Shown here one piece after another: positions 44,401-52,480 of a stretch of 64,000 nucleotides of DNA. Source of the DNA: an uncultured Agathobacter sp. (GTDB taxonomy: Bacteria > Bacillota > Clostridia > Lachnospirales > Lachnospiraceae); NCBI GenBank assembly GCA_934365945.1, contig CAKRNE010000009.1:1-64000 (forward strand), in the 5' to 3' direction. Position 1 is the first letter of the stretch, and every line of letters begins with the position of its first letter. A model generated the notes under the pieces. It had not been told where the DNA came from. It saw only the letters and a program-made list of their open reading frames with translations, and ran no database searches. Both the position numbers and the translations under genes were made by a program.

Positions 44401-44609
44401 CTTGGAATCATATCCTTTATAGTACGTGTCTCAACATGTCCGATGTGAGGCTTTCCGTTTGCTGTAGGAGGTCCATCATAGAATGTGTATGTCTCTCCCT
44501 CTTTTCTGTTTTCCATGGATTTTCTGAAGATATCGCTCTCTCTCCAGAACTGCTCTGTCTTCTTCTCGCGTTCAACGAAGTTCATATTGGTGTCAACTTT
44601 GTTGTACAT
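41442..44609 (-). CDS. ileS: Isoleucine-tRNA ligase
   Basis: A 1055-residue class I aminoacyl-tRNA synthetase that charges tRNA-Ile. The HIGH motif is PHIGHVETR (about 54-62) and KMSKS is GQKMSKSKGNAVDPFD (about 605-610). The editing domain and Cys-rich inserts (CPRCGTPLS, CWRCDKP, CECGHRECIG, CPECGKDMH) and the long C-terminal part match the eukaryote-like type 2 IleRS, which is often less sensitive to mupirocin. Ribosome site AAGGAGAGATAGTC. Expression should be set by the T-box leader directly upstream. Confidence 0.95.
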   Translation of the reverse strand: MYNKVDTNMNFVEREKKTEQFWRESDIFRKSMENRKEGETYTFYDGPPTANGKPHIGHVETRTIKDMIPRFQTMKGKYVPRKAGWDTHGLPVEIEVEKLLGLDGKDQIENYGLEPFIKKCKESVWKYKGMWEDFSNTVGFWADMDNPYVTYDDNFIESEWWALKEIWNKGLLYKGFKIVPYCPRCGTPLSAQEVAQGYKTVKEKSAVVRFKVVGEDAYFLAWTTTPWTLPSNVALCVNPDDTYVKVKAVDGYTYYMAEALADKVLSQLLSKEDAEAGKKAYEVLETYKGKDLEYKEYEPLYDCAKQVADKQGKKGFFVTCDTYVTMSDGTGIVHIAPAFGEDDANVGRNYDLPFVQFVNDKGELTAETPFAGMWVKDADPEVLKDLSGRKQLFDAPKFEHEYPHCWRCDKPLIYYARESWYIKETAVKDDLIRNNNTVNWIPESIGSGRFGNWLENIQDWAISRNRYWGTPLNIWECECGHRECIGSRAELAEKAGDPKAAEVELHRPYIDAVTIKCPECGKDMHRVPEVLDCWFDSGAMPFAQHHYPFENKEVFEKQFPAKFISEAVDQTRGWFHSLMAESTLLFNKAPYENVIVLGHVQDENGQKMSKSKGNAVDPFDALETYGADAIRWYFYTASAPWIPKKFSGKLVLEGQRKFMGTLWNTYAFFVLYANIDNFDATKYSLEYDKLAVMDKWILSKLNSAVAGVDECLSNYKIPEAAKYLQEFVDDLSNWYVRRSRERFWAKGMEQDKINAYMTLYTALVTISKAAAPMIPFMTEDIYRNLVCSIDKSAPESIHLCDYPVVDEKLIDKKLEADMDEVLKVVVLGRACRNEANIKNRQPIGKMFVKAPEKLDEFYVDIIADELNVKEVEFTDDVSHYTTYKFKPQLRTVGPKYGKYLGQIKAVLAELDGHKAMEELNSTGSLKLDSISDEVVLSKEDLLIEMTQMEGYVTQSDNNITVVLDTNLTPELIEEGFVREIISKIQTMRKDAGFEVMDHIAVTYEADEKLSNVFEKFGDEIKTEVLAVSIKSGELKGYEKDWKINGEAVKLAVEKQ

Positions 44610-44667
44610 GACTATCTCTCCTTATTCTGTATTGTTCATGAACATCCCGGTTTATGGAATATTCACT

Positions 44668-44705
44668 AAAAAAGGCACCCATTCCTGTAATTAGGAACGC
44701 GTGCC
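44668..44705 (-). terminator. Terminator of the ileS T-box
   Basis: GGCAC..GTTCC pairs with GGAAT..GTGCC around an 8-base loop, then TTTTTT on the minus strand. It is the off-state of the T-box switch. Confidence 0.9.
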
Positions 44706-44863
44706 TGATACGTCTATACCACCTATTACAATGTACTTAAGGGAACTCCCTTGCATACCCGCCCCCTGTAACGTAGGGAATACGTCAGAACCTACTCTCG
44801 CAGCACTGTGTGGCGATTTTAGCCTGCGGCTCAGAAGTGATTTTCAAAATGACCATACTCATA

Positions 44864-44905
44864 CCGGCTCTCACCCATCCCGGCTCTCACCCATCCCGGC
44901 TCTCT
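44864..44905 (-). repeat. 16-bp tandem duplication within T-box Stem I
   Basis: Two perfect copies of CCGGCTCTCACCCATC (44864-44879, 44880-44895) plus a partial third copy (44896-44905). It repeats the part of the leader that reads GAGAGCCGG and GGGTGAGAGCC in RNA. Confidence 0.9.
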
Positions 44906-45011
44906 TTGACTTTCCTGCCATATCTACTGTCTTCGTCACTGCCTTTTTCTAACTGTGTCTAAGTATATAACTGAAAAGCCACTGTTGTCAAGGTGTGATA
45001 ATAATTTAACA

Positions 45012-45788
45012 TTAATAATATTTGTCACCGTATTTAAAACTCTGATAATCGTAATCATCGTCATCATCATAATCATAGGAATCATAATCATCGTCATCAT
45101 CATAATATGAATCGTCATGATCATAATACTCATAGCCATCATCAAAGCCTTTCATTAACTCCCTCTGAAGCTCAGTGCTTACGTTTGAGCCTGCCAAAAT
45201 CCAGAATATAATGCTGAATATAACTGAGATAACGGCTGTTGCTATACCAACTATGCCAAACACCTTGTTGTTATTGCTCTTACTGATATGTATAATACCA
45301 AAAATAATGGCAAGCAGGGCTGTCACAAAGTTGATACAGGCACAAAACAGTACAATCGATACAATACCAAGTACCATGGATGCAATACCAAAACCTTTGT
45401 TGCTGCTGTCTGGCTGCTGATTGTATGGATTTGTTCCATACTGCGACTGACCATATGTGGTCTGATTATACGACCCCTGAGTATATGTATCCTGATTGTA
45501 TGTGCCCTGAGCGTATGTATTCTGGTTGTATGTGCCTTGAGCGTATTCATTCTGGTTGTATGTGCCCTGAGCGTATTCATTCTGGTTGTATGTGCCCTGA
45601 GCATATGCATTCTGGTTGTATGTGCCCTGATTATCCTGCTGCTGACCATATGTGTCTGTCGGCTGACTATAAGTGTCTGTTGGCTGACTGTATGTGTCTG
45701 CCTGCCTGCTATATGAGTCTGAGCCATTCACTGTGTCTGATGACTGTCCAAACACATCAGCGTTGTTTGTAGAATTGTTTTCGTCCAT
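45012..45788 (-). CDS. DUF4190 membrane protein with Tyr/Gln-rich repeats and acidic tail
   Basis: A 258-residue protein in three parts: a disordered N-terminal half with repeats of YAQGTYNQNE type, a DUF4190-like two- or three-helix membrane core (GFGIASMVLGIVSIVLFCACINF; FGIVGIATAVISVIF), and a very acidic Asp/Tyr C-terminal tail. No function is known for the family. I start it at ATG 45788, behind GGAGGAAGTT; the ATG at 45800 contains that site. The gene stands alone between the ileS leader and the chemoreceptor gene. Confidence 0.75.
   Translation of the reverse strand: MDENNSTNNADVFGQSSDTVNGSDSYSRQADTYSQPTDTYSQPTDTYGQQQDNQGTYNQNAYAQGTYNQNEYAQGTYNQNEYAQGTYNQNTYAQGTYNQDTYTQGSYNQTTYGQSQYGTNPYNQQPDSSNKGFGIASMVLGIVSIVLFCACINFVTALLAIIFGIIHISKSNNNKVFGIVGIATAVISVIFSIIFWILAGSNVSTELQRELMKGFDDGYEYYDHDDSYYDDDDDYDSYDYDDDDDYDYQSFKYGDKYY
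45471..45630 (-). repeat. 30-bp tandem repeats in the DUF4190 gene
   Basis: Four near-perfect units (45501-45620) of TGTGCCCTGAGCGTATTCAT plus TCTGGTTGTA, with a degenerate unit at 45471-45500 and a partial one after. They encode ten-residue steps (GTYNQNEYAQ). The copy number may vary by slippage. Confidence 0.9.
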
Positions 45789-45956
45789 AACTTCCTCCAT
45801 TTATCTATGTTTGTATAGCATGTGGTCCATCTGCACCATAAAATTATACTGTAAAGCCACACATGCATATGATGCATATAAATGCAATTCACTACAGATA
45901 TTTTATCATATATTACAATAATGTAAATATTTTTATTTACAAACTATTTTCAAAGC

Positions 45957-45990
45957 TAAAAAATGGCAGGACCACTTCTGTTCCTGCCAT
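45957..45990 (-). terminator. Terminator after the chemoreceptor gene
   Basis: ATGGCAGG / CCTGCCAT perfect 8-bp stem, 12-base loop, then TTTTTT on the minus strand. A-rich flank on the other side. Confidence 0.85.
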
Positions 45991-46026
45991 AAAAATCTCA
46001 TATCATTTTACTATTCAAAACCTTAT

Positions 46027-47505
46027 TTACTGTTCTTCCTCCTCAGCTGAATTCTTAAGGTCATCTGCAAGCATATAGATATTCTCAAGCACCTTCTTGC
46101 ACTTTGCCATGCTCTCAACCGTAATATCCGCCATACGAAGCCCCTCTGTTGAAGAAGCCGCAACCTCTTCTCCTGTAGCCGAAAGATGTGTAATATTTTC
46201 TGATATTACTGTTGTAGAATCAAGAATCTTCTTGATACTTTCCTCTGCCACACTGATATCTTTCATCAAAAGCTCAACAGCCTCTCCCATAGCATTAAAC
46301 TTATCTCTTGTATCATCAATAAGCTCATTCTGCTTCTCAACCGATGATACAGAGTTTTCGATGCTCTCATTGGCACGCTTTGTGTCCTCATTGAGCTTGT
46401 TGATAATCTCTGTGATGTTGGCTGATGCATCCTTGGTCTGCTCTGAGAGCTGTCTGATTTCATCTGCAACTACCGCAAAGCCCTTACCGGCCTCGCCAGC
46501 TCTGGCTGCCTCAATCGAAGCATTGAGTGCCAGGAGATTGGTCTGGTTTGAAATATTGATAATCGACTCTACAAAGTTCTTTACTTCCTCTACCTTTGCT
46601 GTAAGGCTCTGGATAACCGATACAGTGACGTTGCTTGCCTCTGCCACATTGTTAGCCTGCTCCTTGAGTTCCCCAACAACATCAGCTCCCTGCTTTACAG
46701 TCTCGTCTGTCTGGCGTGAAGCATCTATCATAGCCTTGATTCCGCTCTCTGCATTATCAGTATTTCCCTGAATCTCAACACACATAGATGCCTGCTTCTG
46801 AATGGCCTCCGCTGTGCTCTCTGTACTGTCTGCAATCTCCTGAATCGAATTATGGCTCACTGAAACCGCCTCATCAAGCTCGTTCAGCATGGTCATGGCT
46901 TCATCAAAGTGCTTTGAAATATTATCGGCAACCAAAATCATCTTCTTACCGTTTTCAACCTGCAGCAAGGCCGCTTCTTTGATTTCTTCCATGTTCTCAT
47001 CAAAAAACTGGGTAAGAGTTTTTGTAACCATGATTACCGCATAGCCTGATAATGCCATTACCAAAACAGCCACCACATTTCTTTGAAGCACTTCGTCCCC
47101 TGCATTAAGCTCAATCAAAAGCCTTAGAATATTAGTCGCAAACATTACCGAGTTTGAAATGATTACAAGCCTGCCGTCCAGATATGCCGCCGCTGCTACC
47201 ATAAGAGGCAGTGCATATGTCCATGTGCCCGGTGTGGAATTGAACAATCTGATAAAAAAATAACCTGCAGTCATTGCTGAAACAAGTATAATTGAACAGC
47301 TCTTTGACTCTCTCTTTGTCATGAAAGCTATGGCCGAGACTACTATTACCGCAATTGCTGCAATAAGCTGTACTACCTTCCCGACAAAAATTCGTCCTCC
47401 GTCTGCTCCCAGAGCAGCAAATAATGAAAATGCTACATACGCAAATACTATTATTACTGCAATAAATACCTTTCGATTGGCCCTGTTAAACTGTTGATTA
47501 TTCAT
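46027..47505 (-). CDS. Methyl-accepting chemotaxis protein with membrane-embedded N-terminus
   Basis: A 492-residue chemoreceptor. The first 165 residues contain about six hydrophobic helices and no large periplasmic domain or HAMP domain. A long coiled-coil signalling domain follows, with the conserved hairpin tip [42 protein letters not shown] that binds CheA and CheW. It probably senses a membrane-linked or intracellular signal. Its acidic end (NSAEEEEQ) is not the CheR-binding pentapeptide. AAGGGGGTCTAT precedes the ATG. A terminator follows. Confidence 0.9.
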   Translation of the reverse strand: MNNQQFNRANRKVFIAVIIVFAYVAFSLFAALGADGGRIFVGKVVQLIAAIAVIVVSAIAFMTKRESKSCSIILVSAMTAGYFFIRLFNSTPGTWTYALPLMVAAAAYLDGRLVIISNSVMFATNILRLLIELNAGDEVLQRNVVAVLVMALSGYAVIMVTKTLTQFFDENMEEIKEAALLQVENGKKMILVADNISKHFDEAMTMLNELDEAVSVSHNSIQEIADSTESTAEAIQKQASMCVEIQGNTDNAESGIKAMIDASRQTDETVKQGADVVGELKEQANNVAEASNVTVSVIQSLTAKVEEVKNFVESIINISNQTNLLALNASIEAARAGEAGKGFAVVADEIRQLSEQTKDASANITEIINKLNEDTKRANESIENSVSSVEKQNELIDDTRDKFNAMGEAVELLMKDISVAEESIKKILDSTTVISENITHLSATGEEVAASSTEGLRMADITVESMAKCKKVLENIYMLADDLKNSAEEEEQ

Positions 47506-47609
47506 ATAGACCCCCTTCTTTCGTTTTATTTAGTTGTATTATACAACATTTTTTCATAATAATCCACTATTTTTTAGTCCCAACGTCCTATTTTTTTATT
47601 TTATGCTAT

Positions 47610-49367
47610 TCATTGCCTTCCGAGCTTTGATTTACGCTTGTTTTCGTACATCCTGTCATCGGCAATACGGTAGATGGTACGCGGGTTAATATCCACTACC
47701 TTTATCTTAAGCTCATCAGAAAAATCCTGCTTCAAAACAGTCTCACCACTCATGGCATAACCATATGCCGTGCTTAATTTTATCTCAGATTCTGTCTTAT
47801 TTTTTTCTTCAAGCTCATCAAGCATCTGCGCCAGGAGCTTTTTCACCTGTTCCTCTGCGATATCCTCCAGAATGACAATAAACTCATCTCCGCCTGTCCT
47901 CATCACAGAGCCATACAGTCCAAACACATTCGTCAGCACATCGGCAAAGCTCCTTATGAGTTCATCTCCCTTTTCATGGCCATATGTATCATTTGTATGC
48001 TTTAAAAAATTGAGGTCAAGACTCACAATAGCATACCTGCTGTCAGAGGTCTTTGCACTTGTTTCAAGCTCTTTAAGCTTTTTCTCACATAATCTCCTGT
48101 TGCCAAGCCCTGTAAGCTCATCCATATATGCCATCTGCTCAAGTACAGCCTTCTGCGCATTTTCAAACAGGGTCTTTGATATTTTGTTTCCGTAATCAAC
48201 AAGCAGTGAAATCACAATGATAAGCACCGCAAAACACAAATTAGAGCTATATTCATTCTTTTCGAAGCCTGTTATATATTTATCCAGATTGAACCTGACA
48301 AGCTCCTCAATAACAATTACAATTGCAATCAAAAATCCAACCATAACGACTGAAGGCTTTTGTTTTTTCACCTTCATATCTATAAAACTGATTACTAATA
48401 TAAGCATTATTGCAAAAATCATCAGTATATGTGAGCCTTCAAGCACCTGTGGCAGATGGACAGTATTTGTAATCTGTAATATCAAAGCTGACAGTATATA
48501 TATAACCTCCGCTGCAATAAGCACATAAAAATATATCTTCGTCCACTTCGGAGTATCCTTTTCATCAATCCTGTCCTTAAAATAATAGGTAAACGGCAGT
48601 GGCAGAATATAAAGCGACATAAATTCCAGATATGTTTTCATTAAAAGATCCGTCGTAAAATACTCTATCAGGTCATTATTGCAAAGTGTCCAGCAGCCAA
48701 TAAGGAATGAAAACATTGCAATGCAGAAGGTCTGTATGAAATTTAGCGACCTTGTTAACATAAGCATTGAAAGCACCATTATGATGACACCAAACACAAT
48801 AAGAAACATTGTAATTGACAAATTGAGTCTTTTTCCACTTAAATCCTTTACCAATGATGAGTTTCCATCCAACAGCCTTACAGCCCTCACTCCGTCAAAG
48901 GCATTGTCCTCGGATACCGTCATCTCTATCGTAAGCCACTTGCTTTCCGCACCATACGGCATACTCACAAAATGCTGTCCATATCCCAGAAGCTTTTTCT
49001 CTTCATAAAGCTTCTGTCCATACATATATATGACTTCGTTGTCCAGATAAACCTTTACTGCTGAATGTATGGTATATACATCTAATGTAGGCAGCATGAT
49101 AGTGTCATATCTTGGAACAACATGCCTTAGTACCAGGACATCTCCACGATTACACATATCAAACCGGAATTTGCTCAAGGTAACATTATGGTATTCCTTT
49201 TCATTTATAGTAACCTCCCAGCCATCGTCAATCTCTATTTCATTTGAGTCAACCCTGTCTGCAGATGTCATTGACATAAATGTCATTATCATAATTATGG
49301 CTGTTACGAGCATAACTATAAAGCTGATTGTTTTTTGTCTTAGATTTAATTTTTTGAATTCTTCCAT
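47610..49367 (-). CDS. Membrane diguanylate cyclase (7TM-type sensor with GGDEF)
   Basis: A 585-residue protein. An anchor helix (about 14-34), an extracytoplasmic beta-rich domain (about 40-190) and seven or eight helices (about 200-410) resemble 7TMR-DISM sensors. A GGDEF domain follows (YMDELTGLGNRRL, LDLNFLKHTNDTYGHEKGDELIR, RTGGDEF at about 490). The active-site motif is canonical; the RxxD inhibitory site is not present before it. It should make cyclic-di-GMP in response to an outside ligand. I start at ATG 49367, eight bases after GGAGAAG, not at the longer frame. It follows no operon partner. Confidence 0.88.
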   Translation of the reverse strand: MEEFKKLNLRQKTISFIVMLVTAIIMIMTFMSMTSADRVDSNEIEIDDGWEVTINEKEYHNVTLSKFRFDMCNRGDVLVLRHVVPRYDTIMLPTLDVYTIHSAVKVYLDNEVIYMYGQKLYEEKKLLGYGQHFVSMPYGAESKWLTIEMTVSEDNAFDGVRAVRLLDGNSSLVKDLSGKRLNLSITMFLIVFGVIIMVLSMLMLTRSLNFIQTFCIAMFSFLIGCWTLCNNDLIEYFTTDLLMKTYLEFMSLYILPLPFTYYFKDRIDEKDTPKWTKIYFYVLIAAEVIYILSALILQITNTVHLPQVLEGSHILMIFAIMLILVISFIDMKVKKQKPSVVMVGFLIAIVIVIEELVRFNLDKYITGFEKNEYSSNLCFAVLIIVISLLVDYGNKISKTLFENAQKAVLEQMAYMDELTGLGNRRLCEKKLKELETSAKTSDSRYAIVSLDLNFLKHTNDTYGHEKGDELIRSFADVLTNVFGLYGSVMRTGGDEFIVILEDIAEEQVKKLLAQMLDELEEKNKTESEIKLSTAYGYAMSGETVLKQDFSDELKIKVVDINPRTIYRIADDRMYENKRKSKLGRQ

Positions 49368-49460
49368 ATGGTTTTCTTCTCCGCTTTTGGATACATTTTC
49401 ATAAACAACTGTTTTGTATATTATTTGTATTATAAAACATTTTTCCACTTTTTTCCATAT

Positions 49461-49494
49461 AAAAAATCCAGCCCGGCATTATATGTCAGGGCTG
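49461..49494 (-). terminator. Terminator of gabT
   Basis: CAGCCC / GGGCTG stem enclosing a 14-base loop and followed by ATTTTTT on the minus strand, 45 bp past the gabT stop. Confidence 0.8.
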
Positions 49495-49538
49495 AATATC
49501 TGTCAAATTCACTCTATTAAATTTTAAAACGTAAAATA

Positions 49539-50912
49539 TTATTCTCCAATTGCCTCTTTAAGTGACTCCTCAAATATCTCAAGTCCCTTTGCCATCTGCT
49601 CATCTGTCATGGTAAGCGGAGCTAAAAATCTTATGACGTTGCTTGCTGTACCACAACTCTCGAGAAGAAGTCCTTTCTGCATTGCATTGTGGATAAGCTT
49701 TGAGGCGATATCTGTTGCAGGCTCTTTTGACTCTTTATCCTTTACAAGCTCGATACCGATCATAGCTCCGAGTCCTCTGACATCTCCGACAACCTCGTAT
49801 TTGTCCTTTAACTCATTGTAACGCTTTGTGACAACCTCACCGATATGTCTTGCTTTTCCTGCATAATCATCACGTTTCATGATATCCATTACCGCAAGGG
49901 CTGCTGCACAGGAAACAGGGTTTCCACAGAATGTACCTCCGATAGTTCCTGCCGGTGCTGCATCCATGACCTCTGCTCTTGCTGTGATAGCTGAGATTGG
50001 AAGTCCTGCTCCAAGTGATTTGGCTGTTGTGATAATGTCAGGTGCTGCTCCTGCCTCAGCCCAGTACTCTGATGCGTAGTATTTGCCTGTACGGCAGTTA
50101 CCGCACTGTACCTCATCTGCGATCATGAGTATTCCGTTGTCATCACAGATCTTTCTTATTGCTTTTACCCACTCGATAGGTGCCGGGATAAATCCGCCCT
50201 CGCCCTGGAACGGCTCAACGATCATACATGCGATCTCCTTTGCAGGTGCGCCCTCGTCAAAAATTCTCTCAAGCTCATCGATATAATACTGTATTGCCTC
50301 AGCCTCTGTGTATCCCTTTGGTGCTCTGTAAAGATATGGATAAGGTGCTCTGTAGATGCCTGCCGGGAAAGGTCCCATGCCCTGTGCATATACCTTTTTT
50401 GCAGTAAGTGCCATTGTCAGGTTGGTTCTTCCGTGGAAAGCTCCTGTAAAACAGATCACTCCGCTTCGTCCTGTGTATGCCTTTGCGATCTTTATCGCGT
50501 TCTCATCACACTCAGCTCCTGAGTTTGCGAAATATGTTTTCTTTACATCACCCTTGCAAGGCATTATCTCGTTTAGTCTCTCTGCAAGTGTTACATATCC
50601 GTCATGTACATATACGTTAAAAATTGTATGGAAATATTTCTCTGTCTGTGCCTTTACTGCCTCGATGACCTCCGGGTTTGAATATCCGATATTTAAAACA
50701 CCTACACCGCCTACCCAGTCAAGTATCCTGTTTCCGTCCATATCCTCAAACATTGCTCCGCTGCCTTGCTTGATACATATAGGATATGTCTTTCCGCAAA
50801 GTGCCTGTGGGATGGCTGCGTCCCTTCTGTCTAAAAGCTCTTTTGATTTTGGTCCCGGTACCTGTGCTGTAACGATCTCTGGTAATGCTGTTCTAAGCTC
50901 TTGTGTTGTCAT
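49539..50912 (-). CDS. gabT: 4-aminobutyrate aminotransferase (class III)
   Basis: A 457-residue pyridoxal-phosphate aminotransferase of class III. Key blocks are NSGAECDENAIKIAKAYTGR, CFTGAFHGRTNLTMALT, DEVQCGNCRTGKYYA and the Schiff-base lysine (ITTAKSLGAGLPISA, about Lys296). It matches GabT, which moves the amino group of 4-aminobutyrate to 2-oxoglutarate; related omega-amino acids are possible substrates. GGGAGG lies before the ATG. The PucR-type regulator gene upstream, beyond a terminator, suggests substrate-induced control. Confidence 0.88.
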   Translation of the reverse strand: MTTQELRTALPEIVTAQVPGPKSKELLDRRDAAIPQALCGKTYPICIKQGSGAMFEDMDGNRILDWVGGVGVLNIGYSNPEVIEAVKAQTEKYFHTIFNVYVHDGYVTLAERLNEIMPCKGDVKKTYFANSGAECDENAIKIAKAYTGRSGVICFTGAFHGRTNLTMALTAKKVYAQGMGPFPAGIYRAPYPYLYRAPKGYTEAEAIQYYIDELERIFDEGAPAKEIACMIVEPFQGEGGFIPAPIEWVKAIRKICDDNGILMIADEVQCGNCRTGKYYASEYWAEAGAAPDIITTAKSLGAGLPISAITARAEVMDAAPAGTIGGTFCGNPVSCAAALAVMDIMKRDDYAGKARHIGEVVTKRYNELKDKYEVVGDVRGLGAMIGIELVKDKESKEPATDIASKLIHNAMQKGLLLESCGTASNVIRFLAPLTMTDEQMAKGLEIFEESLKEAIGE

Positions 50913-50976
50913 GATATTTTCCTCCCTGCCCTTTGCATATGGATTCTTACGCCTTTACCGGTTTAATGTCCATATA

Positions 50977-51012
50977 CGAAAACAGACGCCGGATACATTG
51001 TATCTGACGTCT
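50977..51012 (-). terminator. Terminator between the PucR-type gene and gabT
   Basis: AGACG / CGTCT and GGATAC / GTATCT pair around ATT, followed by GTTTTC on the minus strand. It gives gabT a separate promoter. Confidence 0.6.
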
Positions 51013-51078
51013 TTGTCTTTAAAAGTTATTTATTATTTAGCTATATTATATCATTTCGCAAAAGGAGTACAATGTACA

Positions 51079-51831
51079 TCACAGACCATGTTTTTTGTGC
51101 ACCGTGCACAAATCGCTTCCGTTGCAATACCTTCGTATCGTAAACGCCAGCTTAAGCTTCATACAGTCATCGAGACTGGTGAAATCACAGCCCAGTATTT
51201 CACTGATTTTTTTCAGCCTGTAGTTCAGTGTATTTCTGTGAAGAAACATTTCCTCTGCCGTCTTTTTTGCATTGCAGTCATTTTCCAAATATCTTTCAAG
51301 TGTCCTGCACAGGCTGCCATGCTTTATCTCATCTGCCTGAAGCAGCCTTCCTATATGCTCATCCACATATGCATCAAGCACCGCCCTATCATCGACATGG
51401 GACAGTATTGTATCTATCCCGGTGGCTGTGCTGTTTTTTTCGAGCGTCAGCTTCTGACAGATAATCTGTGACAAATCTATAAGCGGAAACCTCTCTGCAA
51501 GCTCAAAAAGCGGGATATTCCTGTCATCACAATATGTAGTAAGCACCCCAGGAATTTGTCCCTCATTTATGCCTATTGCAGAGATACCATGCTTCACCAT
51601 CTGCCTTACAAGAGGCATGAGCTTACCTGTATCATCCGTGACACTCCTGTTTGTAAGTATCACAAACTCACCTCCGTGAATGAAATCCTCTATCCTGTAT
51701 TCACTTTGTATACACTGCAGACAGTCTGCAAAATAAATCCATCTGACAGTATTTTTCAGGCCATTTCTGCCCGCCCTGAGCTTAAGCTCATCCTTAAGCT
51801 GCGGCAGATTCATCATATCGTCACAGTTCAT
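51079..51831 (-). CDS. PucR-family transcriptional regulator
   Basis: A 250-residue regulator with a PucR N-terminal ligand domain (about 5-120: LKDELKLRAGRNGLKNTVRWIYF; GGEFVILTN) and a C-terminal helix-turn-helix of the PucR/CdaR type (TLERYLENDCNAKKTAEEMFLHRNTLNYRLKKISEILG). PucR proteins usually activate nearby catabolic genes when they bind a nitrogen compound; gabT downstream is the obvious target. It is 31 bp after niaR, so it may be read from the NAD operon too. Confidence 0.85.
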   Translation of the reverse strand: MNCDDMMNLPQLKDELKLRAGRNGLKNTVRWIYFADCLQCIQSEYRIEDFIHGGEFVILTNRSVTDDTGKLMPLVRQMVKHGISAIGINEGQIPGVLTTYCDDRNIPLFELAERFPLIDLSQIICQKLTLEKNSTATGIDTILSHVDDRAVLDAYVDEHIGRLLQADEIKHGSLCRTLERYLENDCNAKKTAEEMFLHRNTLNYRLKKISEILGCDFTSLDDCMKLKLAFTIRRYCNGSDLCTVHKKHGL

Positions 51832-51862
51832 ATATCAAGCTCCATCATGCCTAGACCTAATC

Positions 51863-52420
51863 CTAAACCTTCGTCTCGTCCTCTCCCCAGAAATCGACCG
51901 GCTCATAGTCCTGCAGCTTTGCTAAAAAGCCCTTCTGCTTAAGCTCCTCCTGTATGGCATCAAGCACCTCTTCACTCTCCGCACATATTGTGTGATAGTG
52001 ATAACCGGAGGTTACATTTTTAAGAAGGCTGGACTTGCCTGTACGGATTTCCTCGAGGTAATTTCTGATGTCGCGTCTGGACTTAATGTCCATATGGGCG
52101 CGGAGCACTCCGTAGACCTTGTGATATACAAATACGTCCTTCACATGACCTCCGGCATCAACTATTGTTGAAAGCTCCTCCTCTACCTCATCATCCTCGT
52201 GAACCACCTTTAATACTCTCGAATACTGCTTGTCAGCCTGTATCAGATATCCTCTGTTTGTCGAAAAAATCGCGGCTCCGTTTGCTCGAAGCAGTGCTAT
52301 GTCCTGCACTATCACCTGACGACTCACATCAAGCTCCTTTGCAAGCGCAACTCCCGCCACAGGCGACTTTGACGAGGACAGAATATTTATTATTTTTTTT
52401 CTTCTCTCATCACCGTTCAT
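51863..52420 (-). CDS. niaR: Niacin-responsive NAD biosynthesis repressor
   Basis: A 185-residue NiaR (YrxA) protein. An N-terminal HTH_11 winged helix (RRKKIINILSSSKSPVAGVALAKELDVSRQVIVQDIALLRANG) is followed by the 3H metal/ligand domain with its conserved histidines (VFVYHKVYGVLRAHMDI; SGYHYHTICAES). NiaR represses de novo NAD and niacin-uptake genes when niacin is plentiful. The start is codon 12 of the open frame, next to AAAGGAACG. It lies behind nadB and nadC and should control this very locus. Confidence 0.92.
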   Translation of the reverse strand: MNGDERRKKIINILSSSKSPVAGVALAKELDVSRQVIVQDIALLRANGAAIFSTNRGYLIQADKQYSRVLKVVHEDDEVEEELSTIVDAGGHVKDVFVYHKVYGVLRAHMDIKSRRDIRNYLEEIRTGKSSLLKNVTSGYHYHTICAESEEVLDAIQEELKQKGFLAKLQDYEPVDFWGEDETKV

Positions 52421-52446
52421 TTTCGTTCCTTTCTGTAAAAGCATTA

Positions 52447-52468
52447 CTGTCACAGCACAGTGTAACAG
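52447..52468. promoter_or_regulatory. Short dyad upstream of niaR
   Basis: CTGTCACA and TGTAACAG form an 8-bp inverted repeat with one mismatch and a 6-bp spacer, 27 bp before the niaR start. It may be an autoregulatory site; evidence is only the symmetry and position. Confidence 0.25.
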
Positions 52469-52480
52469 GCAATTTAAAAT

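Larger units (their letters stand above)
44668..44950 (-). promoter_or_regulatory. T-box riboswitch of ileS (Ile-specific)
   Basis: Minus-strand leader RNA with the T-box layout: Stem I opens near 44945 (AGTGACGAAGACAGTA), an AG-bulge (AGAGAG) and distal GGGTGAGAGCC follow, and the specifier loop GAAAATCACTTC offers ATC (44841-44839), an isoleucine codon. The T-box block AGGTGGTATAGACG (44724-44711) can form the antiterminator. The competing terminator is at 44705-44668. Uncharged tRNA-Ile should switch on ileS. The distal Stem I carries an extra 16-bp repeat. Confidence 0.9.

Noticed and set aside
45471..45630. Regular 30-bp spacing that resembles a CRISPR array
   Set aside because: The units are contiguous without spacers and encode an in-frame repeat in a protein.
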